Part shown: positions 32,332-44,290 of the stretch, in pieces
Position numbering within the stretch: position 1 is the first letter of the stretch
How the letters are laid out: each line of letters opens with the position of its first letter
Position numbers and translations under genes: made by a program
Notes under the pieces: model-generated
Seen by the model: only the letters and a program-made list of their open reading frames with translations
Told to the model about the DNA's origin: nothing
The model's database searches: none
Assembly: GCA_963931925.1 (NCBI GenBank)
Contig: OZ007571.1
Coordinates: 11,638,160-11,702,159, forward strand
From: Onchidella celtica
Lineage: Eukaryota; Mollusca; Gastropoda; Systellommatophora; Onchidiidae
DNA length: 64,000 bases
Reading direction: 5' to 3'

Positions 32332-32999
32332 AGCCATTGCAATATTTGCAGTTTAAATTACAAGAGGGGCATTGTAGAACAGAAGCAGATTCTTTTCTAA
32401 ATTGTTTGTTTAAATATTGTATGTTTTCAACTTGTTCAAGTCAATACGTTTTTTGTTGAGAATTCTGCAATGAATGGGAATGGGGAAAATAATATTTTTC
32501 ATTATTACCTGAAACTGCAAAATGCAATGCCCAAACAGCAGAACTTACAGATTGTTACACCCTATGCCATGATGAATTAGAGCTATTTGTACTTCTTGGC
32601 TCAGCCTGACATTTATCTCTTACCCTTTTTATTAAACTATACTGTCTACAACCTCTGCCATTGTGTCACTTGCAGGCCAGAAATGTACAGTGAATTTTGG
32701 ATGAAAAGAGGCATCAAAATATAAATTATAAAACATGTTTTACTTTTACGATGTTGCCAAATTTCAGTGGAATATGAATATCAGTTTTCTGCTTCTAACA
32801 GTTTGAAGTTAAAAAAAACATTATTAACACTTTGAGAAAAGTGAGAAAAAAAGGACCTAGTTTTCAGGTTAGGAAAGAGTAATGGCAGATCTAATGATTT
32901 CAGCACTGAGGGTGTCTGAACCATAGAAGTCAAACAGCCAAAAGAATAAAAGTGATCTTGCTTACAACTAAAATGTGGAACTTAGTTATTTTTTAGCAT

Positions 33000-35480
33000 A
33001 ATCAACCTCATAATTATAAGCAACTGTTGCCTGCCAGGAACCCCCCCCCCCCCCCCTTTTCCCAAATTTGCCATGGTTATACATGTAATGCTATCTTGTG
33101 AACTTGGTGTCTGCCTGTTTTATATCATCACACTTTCACCCAAAATGTATCTTGATTTGCATGAGCTGAATAGATTCTGATATTGATTGGTTTATTGAAG
33201 GTTTACATGATCAGCGTAATTTATATCTACACAATTGCAAATCCCTATAATCACTGAATTTTCAGATAAAGTTTTTATTGAGCCACTACTAACACCTGCC
33301 ATACCAAATTCTTTAACTTAACATGAGTGGAAGAACTTGTATTTTTGTTTGTGTTATCTTTTATCACTGACTTTCCTTTCCCAGTTACTGTCAGTATTGT
33401 TACAGTATAATGTGTGGGGTCTAGCGACAGACACCAGCCAACAGTACAAACTCAAATCAAAGGTCCCAGTTTATATTCAACATTTAGATACTTTAGAAGG
33501 TGCTACAGAGATTTCTGCAAGTCCCAGCATTGTTCAGACTTTATGCTTCTTGAGATAGTAAAGGAAAAAAAACAGTATGTATGTATACATGTGTCAAAAT
33601 AACATTGAATGAGAAGGAAAATTATGAAAATTATAATAATGGAGTACATTTATATAGTAGCTGTCTTCACAGAGCACGCCCAAACACAGTTCACAGTATA
33701 ATAGTAACAACTGTCTCTCTCTCTCCATCTGTCTGTCTGTCTATCCCTGGCTTACTCTCACTCTCATGTGCTTACAAAAAGATTTTCCTGCTGTACAGAA
33801 CACACAAGTCCTAAGGGAGACAAGTTTGTTGTTCTATCTGAAGAATTACATGCATTAGAATCCCATTACTGCAGTTAGAGTGGACACTGTCATACTGAAC
33901 TATAAATCTGCTTCATAATGATGGACTGACTGTGATAACCAGCTGCATGTACCTTTGTCAGAAACTGGATCAGTATGGTAAAAAATGTTATCATTTGGCA
34001 AGAATCTGGTCATATGGCTTTTGTGTAAAGTAACAGAAACAAGGGTTTTCCAGTGAAGGCAGTCTGAGCAGTACATTTTGTTACTGTTCTTGTTTCTGTC
34101 TAAACATCTGTGCCAGAGCTCATGGTAAGATGTTACTTGGAAAGGAAATAACTGCCAGCAACTATACACAGCTCATTGCTATCTAACCTGCCATTGACCT
34201 CGGCTGAAGTTTCCAAGTATTCAGTGTTATTGTGTGTCCAAGACAGAGAGAGGTGAAATTTTGGGAATTGATTTTGTTACCTTTACACAGTTATACTTTT
34301 CTCTTCACCAGATAACTCAGCTGAACAGACCAATTCCTAGCTGTCCGAATTATCCTATAGATACAATAATTGTATCTATACTATTATTACTAATTGTTAT
34401 AAGACTTGTATTGTATACTCATTTACAAAGTTATTAATACAATTAACTATAAATTAGCTTGTTATGCTTAACTCACGCAACTGATCCCATATTACCTCAT
34501 ATTTATTAGCTGGAGTGCTCCAGAAAATATCACAGGAATTTTGAAATGAAAAAAGTATTTTAGCAGTAACAGTGCTTTTCAGTGCTACACTGAGGGATCT
34601 TTTTTCATGTATAATATGTTCTCATCCCAAACTGTGTTTCCTGTCACTGATACACTCACATGTTCATATTCCACCAACTGGACGTTGTCAGTGAACAGTG
34701 GCAGACTCATTTTTAAACCTGTATCAAGCTGAGGCCTCATTAATAAACCCAAACTCAATTCAGATCTCGATGTGGCAGTTGTGAACATTGTACTGATCTG
34801 TTCTCGCACACCTGAGGCCCGTGGTTTTGTCCGCTGGGTGTAGGCAGCAAGGGCAGGTTAATGTTAAATTGGTGGAAAGGGACGGGGATGGAGATCACAG
34901 GTTCTGCCGCTAGATAATTATGTAAGATGGTCCCCAGTGACACGTGACAAGTCTTAGTTTGGGAGAAGTGTTATTTTAATTGTAATCAACTTACAGGGGA
35001 AGGATGGTTAATTAAAAAGCAGAAAATAAACGTGCGCCTGTACTGTAAGGGAAACAACTTTCATTCTCGTGTCAATTTGTCCAAGAGAGAATTTGTTCCC
35101 TTTGTTTGGTGGCGGAATGCTGGCGTTAACTTGATGGTTTACGACTGCACATCGGAATCGAGATACACAAACATTGTGTGATTTAGATTTACAACACCGG
35201 ACCTCCTACTTTACACTTTAATGTATAATAATACCAATACTTGTATTACGGTAATGAATACGTGTAACAATAAATGTTTTATACCCCAGTCACAAACATT
35301 ACAATACATGATTTCCTTACTGCACGAGATCTCGACAATGAATATTACATAATAGTTTGGATATCGGACCTCAGTCACAAACATTACGTTGTGAGTTATT
35401 CTGTCGGATTCCTAGCAGATCTACGAATATCCCTAACACAGATACGAATAATCAGTCTGGTTAACTTCTCTCTCTCCCTT

Positions 35481-35512
<32 letters not shown>

Positions 35513-36660
35513 GGCTTCTCTTTCTTTCCTGTCAGTTTTTCTCCTCCCCTCACGTTTATCTCTCTTGCTGCCTCTCGGCTTCTCTTTCATTCTTTTCTGT
35601 CTGTTTTTTACTCTCCTCTCTTTTCTCCCTCTCTTTTTTTTTTTGTCCGTTCTCTTAGTTTCTGTCGGTCTTTCCTTCTTTCTATCTTTCTTTCATTCTC
35701 TAATCTGCTTGAAATGATCATTCCCTGAGCTATTCATCTTCCTCATGACTCAGTCTTATTCAGTTATTGATATCCCGTATCTCCAGACCACTATAATTTG
35801 TTGTCTTCATGATTAGCTCATAAAGGATTCAAAGGCAGGTCTATCTCAGTAACAGAGATAGACAGCCTGTCCTGTGTGTCCATAGACAGTCCCATCCTTC
35901 ACACAAATACCCAGTACCAAGATATCAAGCTGTAGTGTAATACTTGACGGGTGAATTCGCTGCTTACACGGGTTGCAGTACAACTGAAGGTCCCTAGAGG
36001 AGGATATATTTCTCTAGAGGGTTAAGATGTTCTTTAGAAGGTTTGAATTTGAGCAAAACAAGCGCAACAAATCAAGAAATGGTAAAGAAACAGATGGCAG
36101 ATTGAAGGATGGGATACAGCTGGACTATGAAATGTGTATAACTAGCTCTATTGTTGTTGTTCTTGGTAGAGATGATGGTAGTGGTATTGGTTTTTGTGGT
36201 GTTTTGTATCCAATTTGCGTGTCTGTCAGTGCTTGTCTTTCTTCACTGTTCTAACTTCTAACAGTTCTAAAGCGACCACCCCTTCCAATTCCCTTTCAAA
36301 TAATGGCGATTCTTGTCTTCCAAATTCTAGCTGCTTGTCAGATTGATTTCGCGGACAATCCATCCAAATATGCCTTCACCAGATGTTGCACTTTCATCGT
36401 ATTAACTGACAGATAGACAGACAGTGCGGCATGCAGACGGAAGGCGGGACAGAGAGGTAGATAAGGGCGCTCGAATGTTCATCTAATAATATACAGTAAT
36501 ACACATATAATTTTACTAGTAATACACGTACTGTACATGTTCAAGAATAAATCCCTCCTGCATCAGAAACAGGCTCTATTTTCGAAAAAGCAAAATTTAG
36601 TAATGCCTTACACATTTATAACACAATCATATGAATATGACAGCTATGTTGGACTTTCTC
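33000..36660. other. Intergenic sequence with simple repeats
   Basis: No gene was recognised. It contains a 16-base C run (33041-33057), a CT/TCTG tract near 33714-33745 and a (TC)n tract near 35465-35510. Open frames here are low-complexity or unsupported. Confidence 0.5.
35465..35720. repeat. (TC)n microsatellite and pyrimidine-rich stretch
   Basis: Pure and near-pure CT repeats at 35467-35511, continuing as C/T-rich sequence to about 35700. The strong strand asymmetry gives spurious long open frames on both strands. Confidence 0.85.
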
Positions 36661-37109
36661 AGATGATCAAGCAGCACCTAATGTTACCAGTAGCTTTACA
36701 AACCGTGGGAGAGCCCAGGATCTGGTTGCCACTTGCTCACGAGACGCGTGTGGTAGTTTCTGCAGGCTGCACAGGCACATGTGTGAATTCTTAGATTCAT
36801 GATCACAATCATACCACACGGAAAGCGCCCATAATAATCCCACCTGTACACAGGATGCTCTGTGTTCGGTGAAGAACGCAAAAAGTCGCTTTGAAATCTC
36901 GTTTATGCACATGCTTTTGTTCTTCGGTGCAAGCGTACGTATGACAGGCTTTAAGTCAGCGCACGTTTGACTTACAGACAGTTGAACGGAATTTGAGGTT
37001 GCAGAAAAGGGAAAGGACGTCGACTCTATAACGGTCACACTGTGCTCGGAAGAAGCAAGGCGATGGACAGAATAATTATAACGAATCGGTAGGACAAGAG
37101 GGGTCAAAC

Positions 37110-37110
<1 letters not shown>

Positions 37111-37142
<32 letters not shown>
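37111..37142. repeat. (GATA)8 microsatellite
   Basis: Eight uninterrupted GATA units. Confidence 0.95.
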
Positions 37143-37143
<1 letters not shown>

Positions 37144-37381
37144 GCATAGTATGAATGTAAAAATGCTGATACCGTGGCTGGTTTGAGAAAGACCGGATCT
37201 CAGTGTTGAGTTTGACCCACCAAGAACGGAGGTGAAGCTTGAAACAGATAGTAAACTTGTTAAAGTCTCTTGTCTTGCATTCAATCCCAATGTCTGTCGA
37301 GGTTTCTAAAGCAAGTATGGTGCGTCCCGGTACAATTTCCCGTGTTCAAATCAGGTTAGTGGGGTGGATCCTGGTATTTAA

Positions 37382-37463
37382 CTGGCACGAGATAGACATT
37401 TCTAAGAACCTGGCACGAGATAGACATTTCTAAGAACCTGGCACGAGATAGACATCTAAGAAC
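37382..37463. repeat. Three-copy 28 bp minisatellite
   Basis: Units begin CTGGCACGAGATAGACAT and end CTAAGAAC at 37382-37409, 37410-37437 and 37438-37463. The last unit is two bases shorter. The first two are identical, so the expansion is recent. Confidence 0.9.
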
Positions 37464-37955
37464 CATCAATCCAATTAACGAAGACTCAACCTTGACGTCG
37501 GTTACGTACTGAAACCCCATGTATTAGTAAAGGAAGTAGGCTAAGTGCTGTGTGGGAGTTCGACAGAGATGTAACTGGAAACAGAAGAAATCAATTCTGT
37601 TAAATCGTGTTTTCAAAAACAGCTCATAGAATTCATAGTTATTTATTCCGAGGTATTAATAGTCCATTTTAGCCCTCAGTTTCACAGTACTGTCCACAAA
37701 AATTAATGTTAAAATATTCTTTCAAGGACAATATCTGTAATTATTCTACAAGAAAATGTAGCTTGCTTGTGGTTTATTATGAAGATTCCGCGGTTTCCCG
37801 CCCAATCTGGGAACACTGAATGACAGTGACAGAAACAAACGAAACACGTGCCGATTGTGTTGATGTCTTTGTTTTCGCATCGTGATCCGATCCAAATTTT
37901 ATGGTTAGCGGCAGCTTCGCCGAGGAAAATGTCGGACCACCTTCTTCTGTTCAAC

Positions 37956-38295
37956 CAGAGAGTATAGATATATAGAGAGGTTTCAGTCTTGGACGATTTG
38001 CACTACGAGACACGGGAGGCTCTGCGAAACCATTGTTAGCATGGAGCGGAAAGTAGGTCGCTGCGATAAACAAGACCGGTTTGTGCATTTCCACGGGACC
38101 TAAGACTTAAGAGCTTACAAACGGCTCTAAATAGTTTCAGTCAGCCCAAAAATATGAACAAACCACACTAAACAGATATGCATACTATCTTTGGTGAAGG
38201 CGGTTTCTTTCAATTCTTCAATTTCTTGTTTACCGCAGCGACCTAGTTTCGCGATTTGGTGGAAGTGAGATCTCTCTATACATCTATACTCTCTG
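37956..38295. mobile_element. Imperfect palindromic element (MITE-like)
   Basis: Outer arms of about 30 bp match in inverted orientation (CAGAGAGTATAGAT at 37956 and its complement ending at 38295). A second inner pair also matches (TAGGTCGCTGCG near 38054 and its complement near 38235-38247). Unpaired sequence lies between the pairs. A fold-back transposon is the likeliest origin; the superfamily is unknown. Confidence 0.55.
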
Positions 38296-40100
38296 CTTCA
38301 ACTCAGTTGTGGCTCAATATTAACGAAAGTAATAAAAATAACGTGAACATCGAGACCTTTTGAAATATATGCACGCACATCTTTACCTTTCTCTATGCGT
38401 AATTTGATATTTTGTAGAATTTAGGGATCAGCGGTTAAAACGCCTTTAGTGATTACATTGGAGACCTTACTTCCTTTATGATGATGTTGATGATGATATA
38501 ACAAGTGCATGTGTATGCGTGGCGTGTATATGTGTGTGTTCATTCCTGTGTGTGTGACACATGAAACTTCAATCCTCGATTTCTCAAGAGTTGACTGAAG
38601 GGGGTTAGAACCTTTGCCATTGTAAGAGGACGCTATGTGTTTGGCGACAACCCCGAACAGTCCTATCGAGAACTTCGAGAAGTTAAGAAGAAGCCCAAAC
38701 TAGAAAAGTCTAGGGAAACACTAACAGTCCTTTTGAGGTCTGAAAAGATGAAGAAGAAGATAGCAAGAAGAAGATAACAACAATAAGAGGAAATTAACGA
38801 AGGAAATGAAGTGCAAATGCCAAGGACAGAGGCCATCACAGACATCTTTCACCACTGTCCCTTGCACTGCAGAGATGGTTTGTTTAAGTGTAGATGACAA
38901 TTACATGCAGAGAGCACAGACGTAAGGGCATAAAACAAGGATATTATTATCAGTGGCACTGAAGGTGGGCCAGAACTCAAGTGGCACAATGATGGACACT
39001 GACTGCAGTGAGTGTTCGGGTAACCACAAAATTAGTGTCTCTCGACACTCCTTGATCGTTATGCTCCCCACAGAAAGTTTCACACCTGGAGCATGACAGG
39101 TGTGGCAGTTTAAGACTCAGTCCCTACAGACTGGGGAACACCTGCTAAAGGTATTCATCAAATAAATCATGGAAGTGCCGCCTCGAGGTTGCCAAGAAAA
39201 CACTTGTTGAAATTTTCCATAGAACAAACCCGGTCATTGTTTAAAACAGGTAATCACAAAAAAAAAAAAAGAAAAAAAGATATTGCTGACAAAAATAATG
39301 TCTGCTACCCTCAGGTTGTTTTGGGGAGTGTCTGCATGACAAGAAAATTAAGCTGTGGCCCTATGGTGGGTATACGTAGCTCTTAGCCAAGCCACAGAGG
39401 TAAAGTTAAGGTAAATACATGTACTTGCATCCGTTTAACCTTAGGTGTTGGCAACATTACGTGGCCTCAGGAACAGCTCTAGTCTGTCTCCACTTTTTAC
39501 ACAAGACAAAACCATCCTATGGCATAACAAAGTGTGTATTTTTATCATTCATACAAAAAAAAAAATGGTAACGGTACCTGACCTCTTGAGGTAGAGTTTA
39601 GATTGTCTCAACAGTGGTGGGCAATGGTATCGCCTCCGCGGACCGGGGTGCAAAATAATGAGAGGCCGTTAAGCCAGCTAATTTTTTGTTGTTGTTGTTG
39701 TTTTGTTCCCAATTAGATTGTACAGCGCTCAAATCTACAAACAAACAACAACAACAACCACAACAACAACAAAAAACCGATGTGCTCTAAGGCGCTGAAC
39801 TAAAATTAGAAACAAAATTAAGATAAGACCAGTACATCATGCTCCCACTCAAACACATTAACAAATGTCATAAAATTTAAAATATTTCTGGTGTCCATTT
39901 AAATACACCCAATTACATCTAGCCCTTCATCAGCAAACAATGCAAGCTAACATAGCTTGGCTGTTTTTCCACTGCAACCGATCCAACAAAATAGTGAGAA
40001 ATCGTTGACGGGCCAGATAAACATAGTATATGTATTCCAATATTTGGCGCGAGTCCGTCAAAATCCCGTTGCGGGCAGGATTTGGCTCTCAGGCTATGGG
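38296..40100. other. Intergenic sequence
   Basis: No gene was recognised. The part at 38286-38375 resembles 58895-58965 (shared TTGTGGCTCAA and AACGAAAGTA words) and may be a dispersed repeat. A (GTT)n/(AAC)n hairpin is listed separately. Confidence 0.5.
39685..39778. repeat. Hairpin of (GTT)n facing (AAC)n
   Basis: A GTT-rich arm is followed by TTAGATTGTACAGCGCTC AAATCTA and an AAC-rich arm that is its inverse. TAGATT/AATCTA also pair across the loop. It could form a long stem-loop. Confidence 0.7.
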
Positions 40101-40109
40101 TAGAATGCG

Positions 40110-40455
40110 CATGACGTCACAGTGTTTTTGTTTTGTTCTTCCGCCAGACAAGATGGCCGGTGGATCAACTGGTGAGTGTAACTTCGAGATATGTCTAAGC
40201 GGTTAAAATGCCTGCTGGCTGCATTTGTAGTTGACTGTTATGTCAAGGGTGGTAAGGATGAATCCAACCTGGTCAGATTCCCTACCATCGGTGCAAACGG
40301 GGAAGAGAAGTGAAAGAATTGACCGAACGTCTCCCATGTGCATGAACACACGTGCCATTGCTTACTGTAGCTAACTATTTTCTGCTCGTCTCCGATTAGT
40401 TTGTTGGTGAAGCGTGTGTCCGGACAGCTAAGATGGCGGATATGCGCATCCTATC
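40110..40455 (+). mobile_element. Diverged copy of the TIR/CRE/THAP-like element
   Basis: Related to 18353-18761 in inverted orientation. Shared words include GCATGACGTCACAG, GTTTTTGTTTTGT, ATGCCTGCTGG, GGTCAGATTCCCTACCATC and GACAGCTAA(G/A)ATGG. The THAP-like reading is shifted out of frame here. Terminal repeats are decayed, so the borders are approximate. Confidence 0.65.
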
Positions 40456-40693
40456 TATATGTTGCCGACTGGCATCTGATATGATTGTGAAGTTTAATTT
40501 CAAAACTAAGTACTACCAAATACCGTCACAGACATTTTGTATTTTGTTTGTATTTGTATACTTCTTTAATCCCATTTGGGAAATTTGCCTTTGTGCCGTT
40601 GCAGTCCAGTTATAACTGGAGCAGGCACGTCGTCGCCACAGTGCAGCGCCGGTCGGCGTTTTTTTTTTTTTTTTTTTTTGTGTGGGGGGTGGG

Positions 40694-41919
40694 TGTCATG
40701 ATTCGGATATTGTTAAAACTCACGCAGAGAGTGAGTTGTTGTTGTTTACCAGGGCCATGAGAAATCGGCTGGTGGCCTTGAACGGTCCTCGCCAAATTAT
40801 AGTTGGTGAGTAAATAAATGTAAAGTTAAACTGCTGGAGTCACGCTTGTCGGTTTTAATGTTCGTGATTAATAAGTAATGGAGTAGGGGTGAAACAAGGT
40901 GGGGACAGTTGACATTGTTAAGTATGACTAGACAAGTTTTTGCACGTTAACTGGCTGGTAGAATAGTGCAGACGTATTACTACAGTTAAAATGGTGGGAG
41001 GTTTCGACCTATGAGATAGCTGAACTAATTGGGCCAGCGGACTAGCACGCTGGGTAGTTGGTTAGTATATAACATCGTGTAACGTTCAGATTTAGTGAAT
41101 ACAGACGAGAGAAGCATCGTTTCGTGAAGTATCTCCGGTTGGCCAGTACCTGAACTGTGTGGTCTGAAGACTAAGAAGTCCTTGCTAACGGACTGACTGA
41201 GCTCTAGAAAGAAAGGTCTGAGTGGGCTGACCTTTGAAAGCCCACGCTGCGCTATTTTGATGTTCGCGCCTCTCAGTAGGCGTGAGCAATGGTAATATAT
41301 TTTAATTATTCAAGTATAATAGAGATCGGAGATAGAGAGAGAACTACAGCCTCATAGGAAGACTAAGGAAACCCCAGCTGGCACTCGACCACGAGTGTCC
41401 TGTATGATAGATCTATTGCCATAGTATGATTGGAATAATATAGCACATTGTTGATGAATTGAATAGTGATTGTGCATAAAATATAGTCTTTTGGCAACTG
41501 CTTAAATTACCTACAAGCCGAAGAGTGCTTCTGTAGGCTTTGAACGTACTGGGCCCTCCTAACATTTAAGCCCATATGATTTATGGAGAGTTTGCCTGGC
41601 GACTGGCCAGTGGCGACTCAACTGTCACTTTAAATTGATATCCAGTTTCGTATAATATACCTATTTACTATTGATTGCAGTACCTCCATAGTTACATGAA
41701 TATCATTGGTTAAGTTATTAATTAGAGTTTTTGGTTTGAATATATACCTCTATTGTCTTTTGTTTTGTTATTAATATTTATGTAAACTATGGCCTGACCG
41801 GCCTGACATATATACGCTCTAGTTATTTAGTACTTTTCTTGTGTGGTTGTGTCCGAGTGTGAGTTAGCTGCCTCTCGTGCAGTCGTAACATCCCCAAGAC
41901 CCTAACTCTGCTCGTGACA
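40694..41919 (+). repeat. 5' LTR of element 2
   Basis: 1,226 bp, matching 48157-49382 with about one difference. It begins after the GTGGG target duplication and ends GTGACA next to the primer-site repeats. Confidence 0.96.
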
Positions 41920-41958
41920 TCTGGAGGGGACCCCACTGACATCTGAAGAGGACCCCGT
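41915..41958 (+). repeat. Duplicated LTR-end/primer-site unit of element 2
   Basis: Two 22 bp units in tandem, TGACATCTGGAGGGGACCCC and TGACATCTGAAGAGGACCCC, each followed by two more bases. The first overlaps the LTR end. The primer site is probably TGGAGGGGACCCC at 41922-41934, but its tRNA could not be named. The layout matches the primer-site array of element 1. Confidence 0.7.
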
Positions 41959-43063
41959 CAACAGCTGCAGGTCTACCACTCTAAGACTCCACTGTTATTT
42001 ATGTAATTTTTGTAGTTTATAGTTTTGTATACTGCTGATTTTTTTTGTTTTTGTTTCTCCCCTACATGTCTGGCATGTCCTCTCGTCATTGATCCTGGGA
42101 CCACTACGAGGGACTGACAGCTAGCATCAGGAAAAGACAAGACCAGCGCTGTGGACCAAAGGAAAGAGCCAGTCCATTTTGCCCAGTTAAGTGAACCATC
42201 TGTATTTGTCTTCGTTTGAGGGGTTCGTCGTTCCAGCTCCCCTACTTTTGACAGGCATTATTTTTTTCTTTTGTGTTAGATTAGATAGGCGGGAGGTTGG
42301 AAGGGATCGAGACTTAGCATACCTCTTTTTGCCAGACTAGCAGATCTAGATGGCGTTTAAAACGGATAGGAGATACGCTTTGCCTTGAATAGTTCTGTAG
42401 GGACCTGTTATTCGTATAGATTGTTAGCGTTCTATCTTCCTCGTATTTTAGGAAGACGTCTCTCCTGTTCTTTTTCTTACCTTTCTGTAGATAGTTTCAG
42501 GTTAATCAGGTCTGTTGTCGTTTGTTCTTTCTGTTAGTCTCGTCTTACTCTCCATGTAATTCTTTTCCATTATAGTGTTGCATTATTATATTTTGTATTC
42601 ATACTTGCTATATTATTGCCTGGGATAAATCACGTGTCTAGGGCACGTTGAGAGATAATCTGGATATTAGAGTTGTTAGGCTGGTATAGCCAAGGAAGTT
42701 CATATCGTGAATATTGATTTATTCCGATTTATAGCAGAGGGAACGCTGCTAGGAGTGTACGGAAAATACACTGGGAATATTACATTGGTATCGTTAGTAA
42801 CGGCCAATCACGGAAGCAGTAGACTCACTGCTTGAGGATTAGGAGAAATAAGTGGAGTTAAGTGATCACTGAGATAGCTCAACCACTACTTGGTTGACTA
42901 AGACGTACAGTTTGTTGTTGATTTCGTTAATTTCGTTCATACTGCAGGAACGAGCACCCGCAGAGTGCAATTGATAAATTGCTTCAAGGGAGAATAAAGT
43001 TGGAGATTTTTCAGGAGCTGTCCTCGATTAGGACATTATTATATCGTATTATCGACCGATATC

Positions 43064-44290
43064 ATGGCCGAACTACAGAAATATTTGGAACTGGCCCAAT
43101 CATTTGGCATACCGGAAGCTCAGCGTGCTTCTTGGGTAGACCAGAAACTGAAAGAAGAACGAGAAGAAAAGGCCGCGGAGAGATTACGAGAAGAAAAGGC
43201 CGCGGAGAGATTACGAGAAGAAAAGGCCGCGGAGAGATTACGAGAAGAAAAGGCCGCGGAGAGATTACGAGAAGAAAAAGCCGCGGAACGAGAAGATAGA
43301 GCCGCGGAACGCGCGGAAAAACAGGCTCAAAGAGAGTACGAGCTCGCTTTGAAACAGTTAGAAGCGAAGCAAGCCCAACCTACCGGGGCTCCGGAAGTTA
43401 CTTCCAATAATAAAACGAAGCCTAAATTGCCAACCTTTAATGATAAGGTTGATCGTATTGATTCCTACCTACACCGCTTCGAACTCCATGCCGTTTGCGC
43501 GGGATGGCAGCGTAGTGAGTACACGTCATGCCTCGCCAATCTTTTGACAGGGAGAGCGTTGGAAGTTTTCCATAGCCTCACTATTGATGACGCTAGGGAC
43601 TATGACATTCTAAAGACCGCGCTATTAAAGCGTTTCCAACATACGGAAGATGGATTTCATAAGCGTTTCCGCGATTGCAAGCCGGAGGCATCTGAGAATT
43701 TCTCTACTTACGTGGACCGCCTCCGCCACCTACTCAGCCGTTGGACTGAGTTGGCCGGTGTGGAAGAGGGAAACTATAAGAAACTATATGATTTGATAAT
43801 TAAAGACCAAATATATATGTCCTGCCACACGGACCTGGTGGCGCATTTTAAGGAACAAGCCCCCAAAACTACCGTCGAGATAACATCGATAGCGGAACGG
43901 TATGCTGCAGCTCACCCTAATCGATCGTTAGCTAAAGCTAAAGTAAACGAACCGTGTTACGCCGGCGCTGCTACTAAGACACCGGTACCGTCGAGACAAT
44001 CAAGACAGCCCTTTCGACAGTCGCCGCAGGTTCGTCCACGGTCCGAGCCGCCGGTTAGCAGGAGGCAACCGAATCCCCATAAATTTTCTCGGGACTGGGA
44101 ACCCCGATATACACGTCCTTTCCCTACCGGAGGACCGCGTAACAACTACTATCAAGCGCCCACATTTCCTTCTTATCGAGGTACACCTCGAAGGGATAAT
44201 AAGCCAGTCTACTGTTATAGATGTGGCGCCGGAGGCCACATTGCGCGACAATGCAGAGTTAGATTAGATGCGGCAAATGCATGCTCTGTA
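43064..44290 (+). pseudogene. Element 2 gag-like region with zinc knuckle
   Basis: An N-terminal charged coiled coil (including the REEKAAERL repeats), a capsid-like helical part with LTGRALEVFHSL and FHKRFRDCKPEASENFSTYV, an Arg/Pro-rich tail, and a CCHC zinc knuckle CYRCGAGGHIARQC near 44214-44255. It packages element RNA in the family's life cycle. It belongs to a retroelement, not to the host. Confidence 0.85.
43160..43294 (+). repeat. 27 bp minisatellite within the gag-like region
   Basis: Five tandem 27 bp units encode the nonapeptide REEKAAERL; the first four are near identical and the last is diverged. The unit length is a multiple of three, so copy number can change without shifting the frame. 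The encoded stretch should form a charged helix. Confidence 0.9.

Larger units (their letters stand above)
27615..33000 (+). other. DHCR24 3' flank, probable long 3' UTR then intergenic
   Basis: There is no coding match. Candidate AATAAA signals lie at 29695-29700 and 32944-32949, but the transcript end cannot be chosen from sequence alone. The stretch contains three small inverted-repeat elements and one duplicated segment, listed separately. Confidence 0.45.

Noticed and set aside
32070-32459. 129-codon open frame with some Cys and His
   Set aside because: It overlaps a hAT-like inverted-repeat remnant and shows no known fold.
35274-35717. 147-codon plus-strand open frame
   Set aside because: Low-complexity Ser/Leu/Phe sequence produced by a CT-rich tract.
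36667-37290. 207-codon minus-strand open frame
   Set aside because: It runs through the GATA microsatellite (YLSIYLSIYLSI) and has no recognisable domain or gene context.
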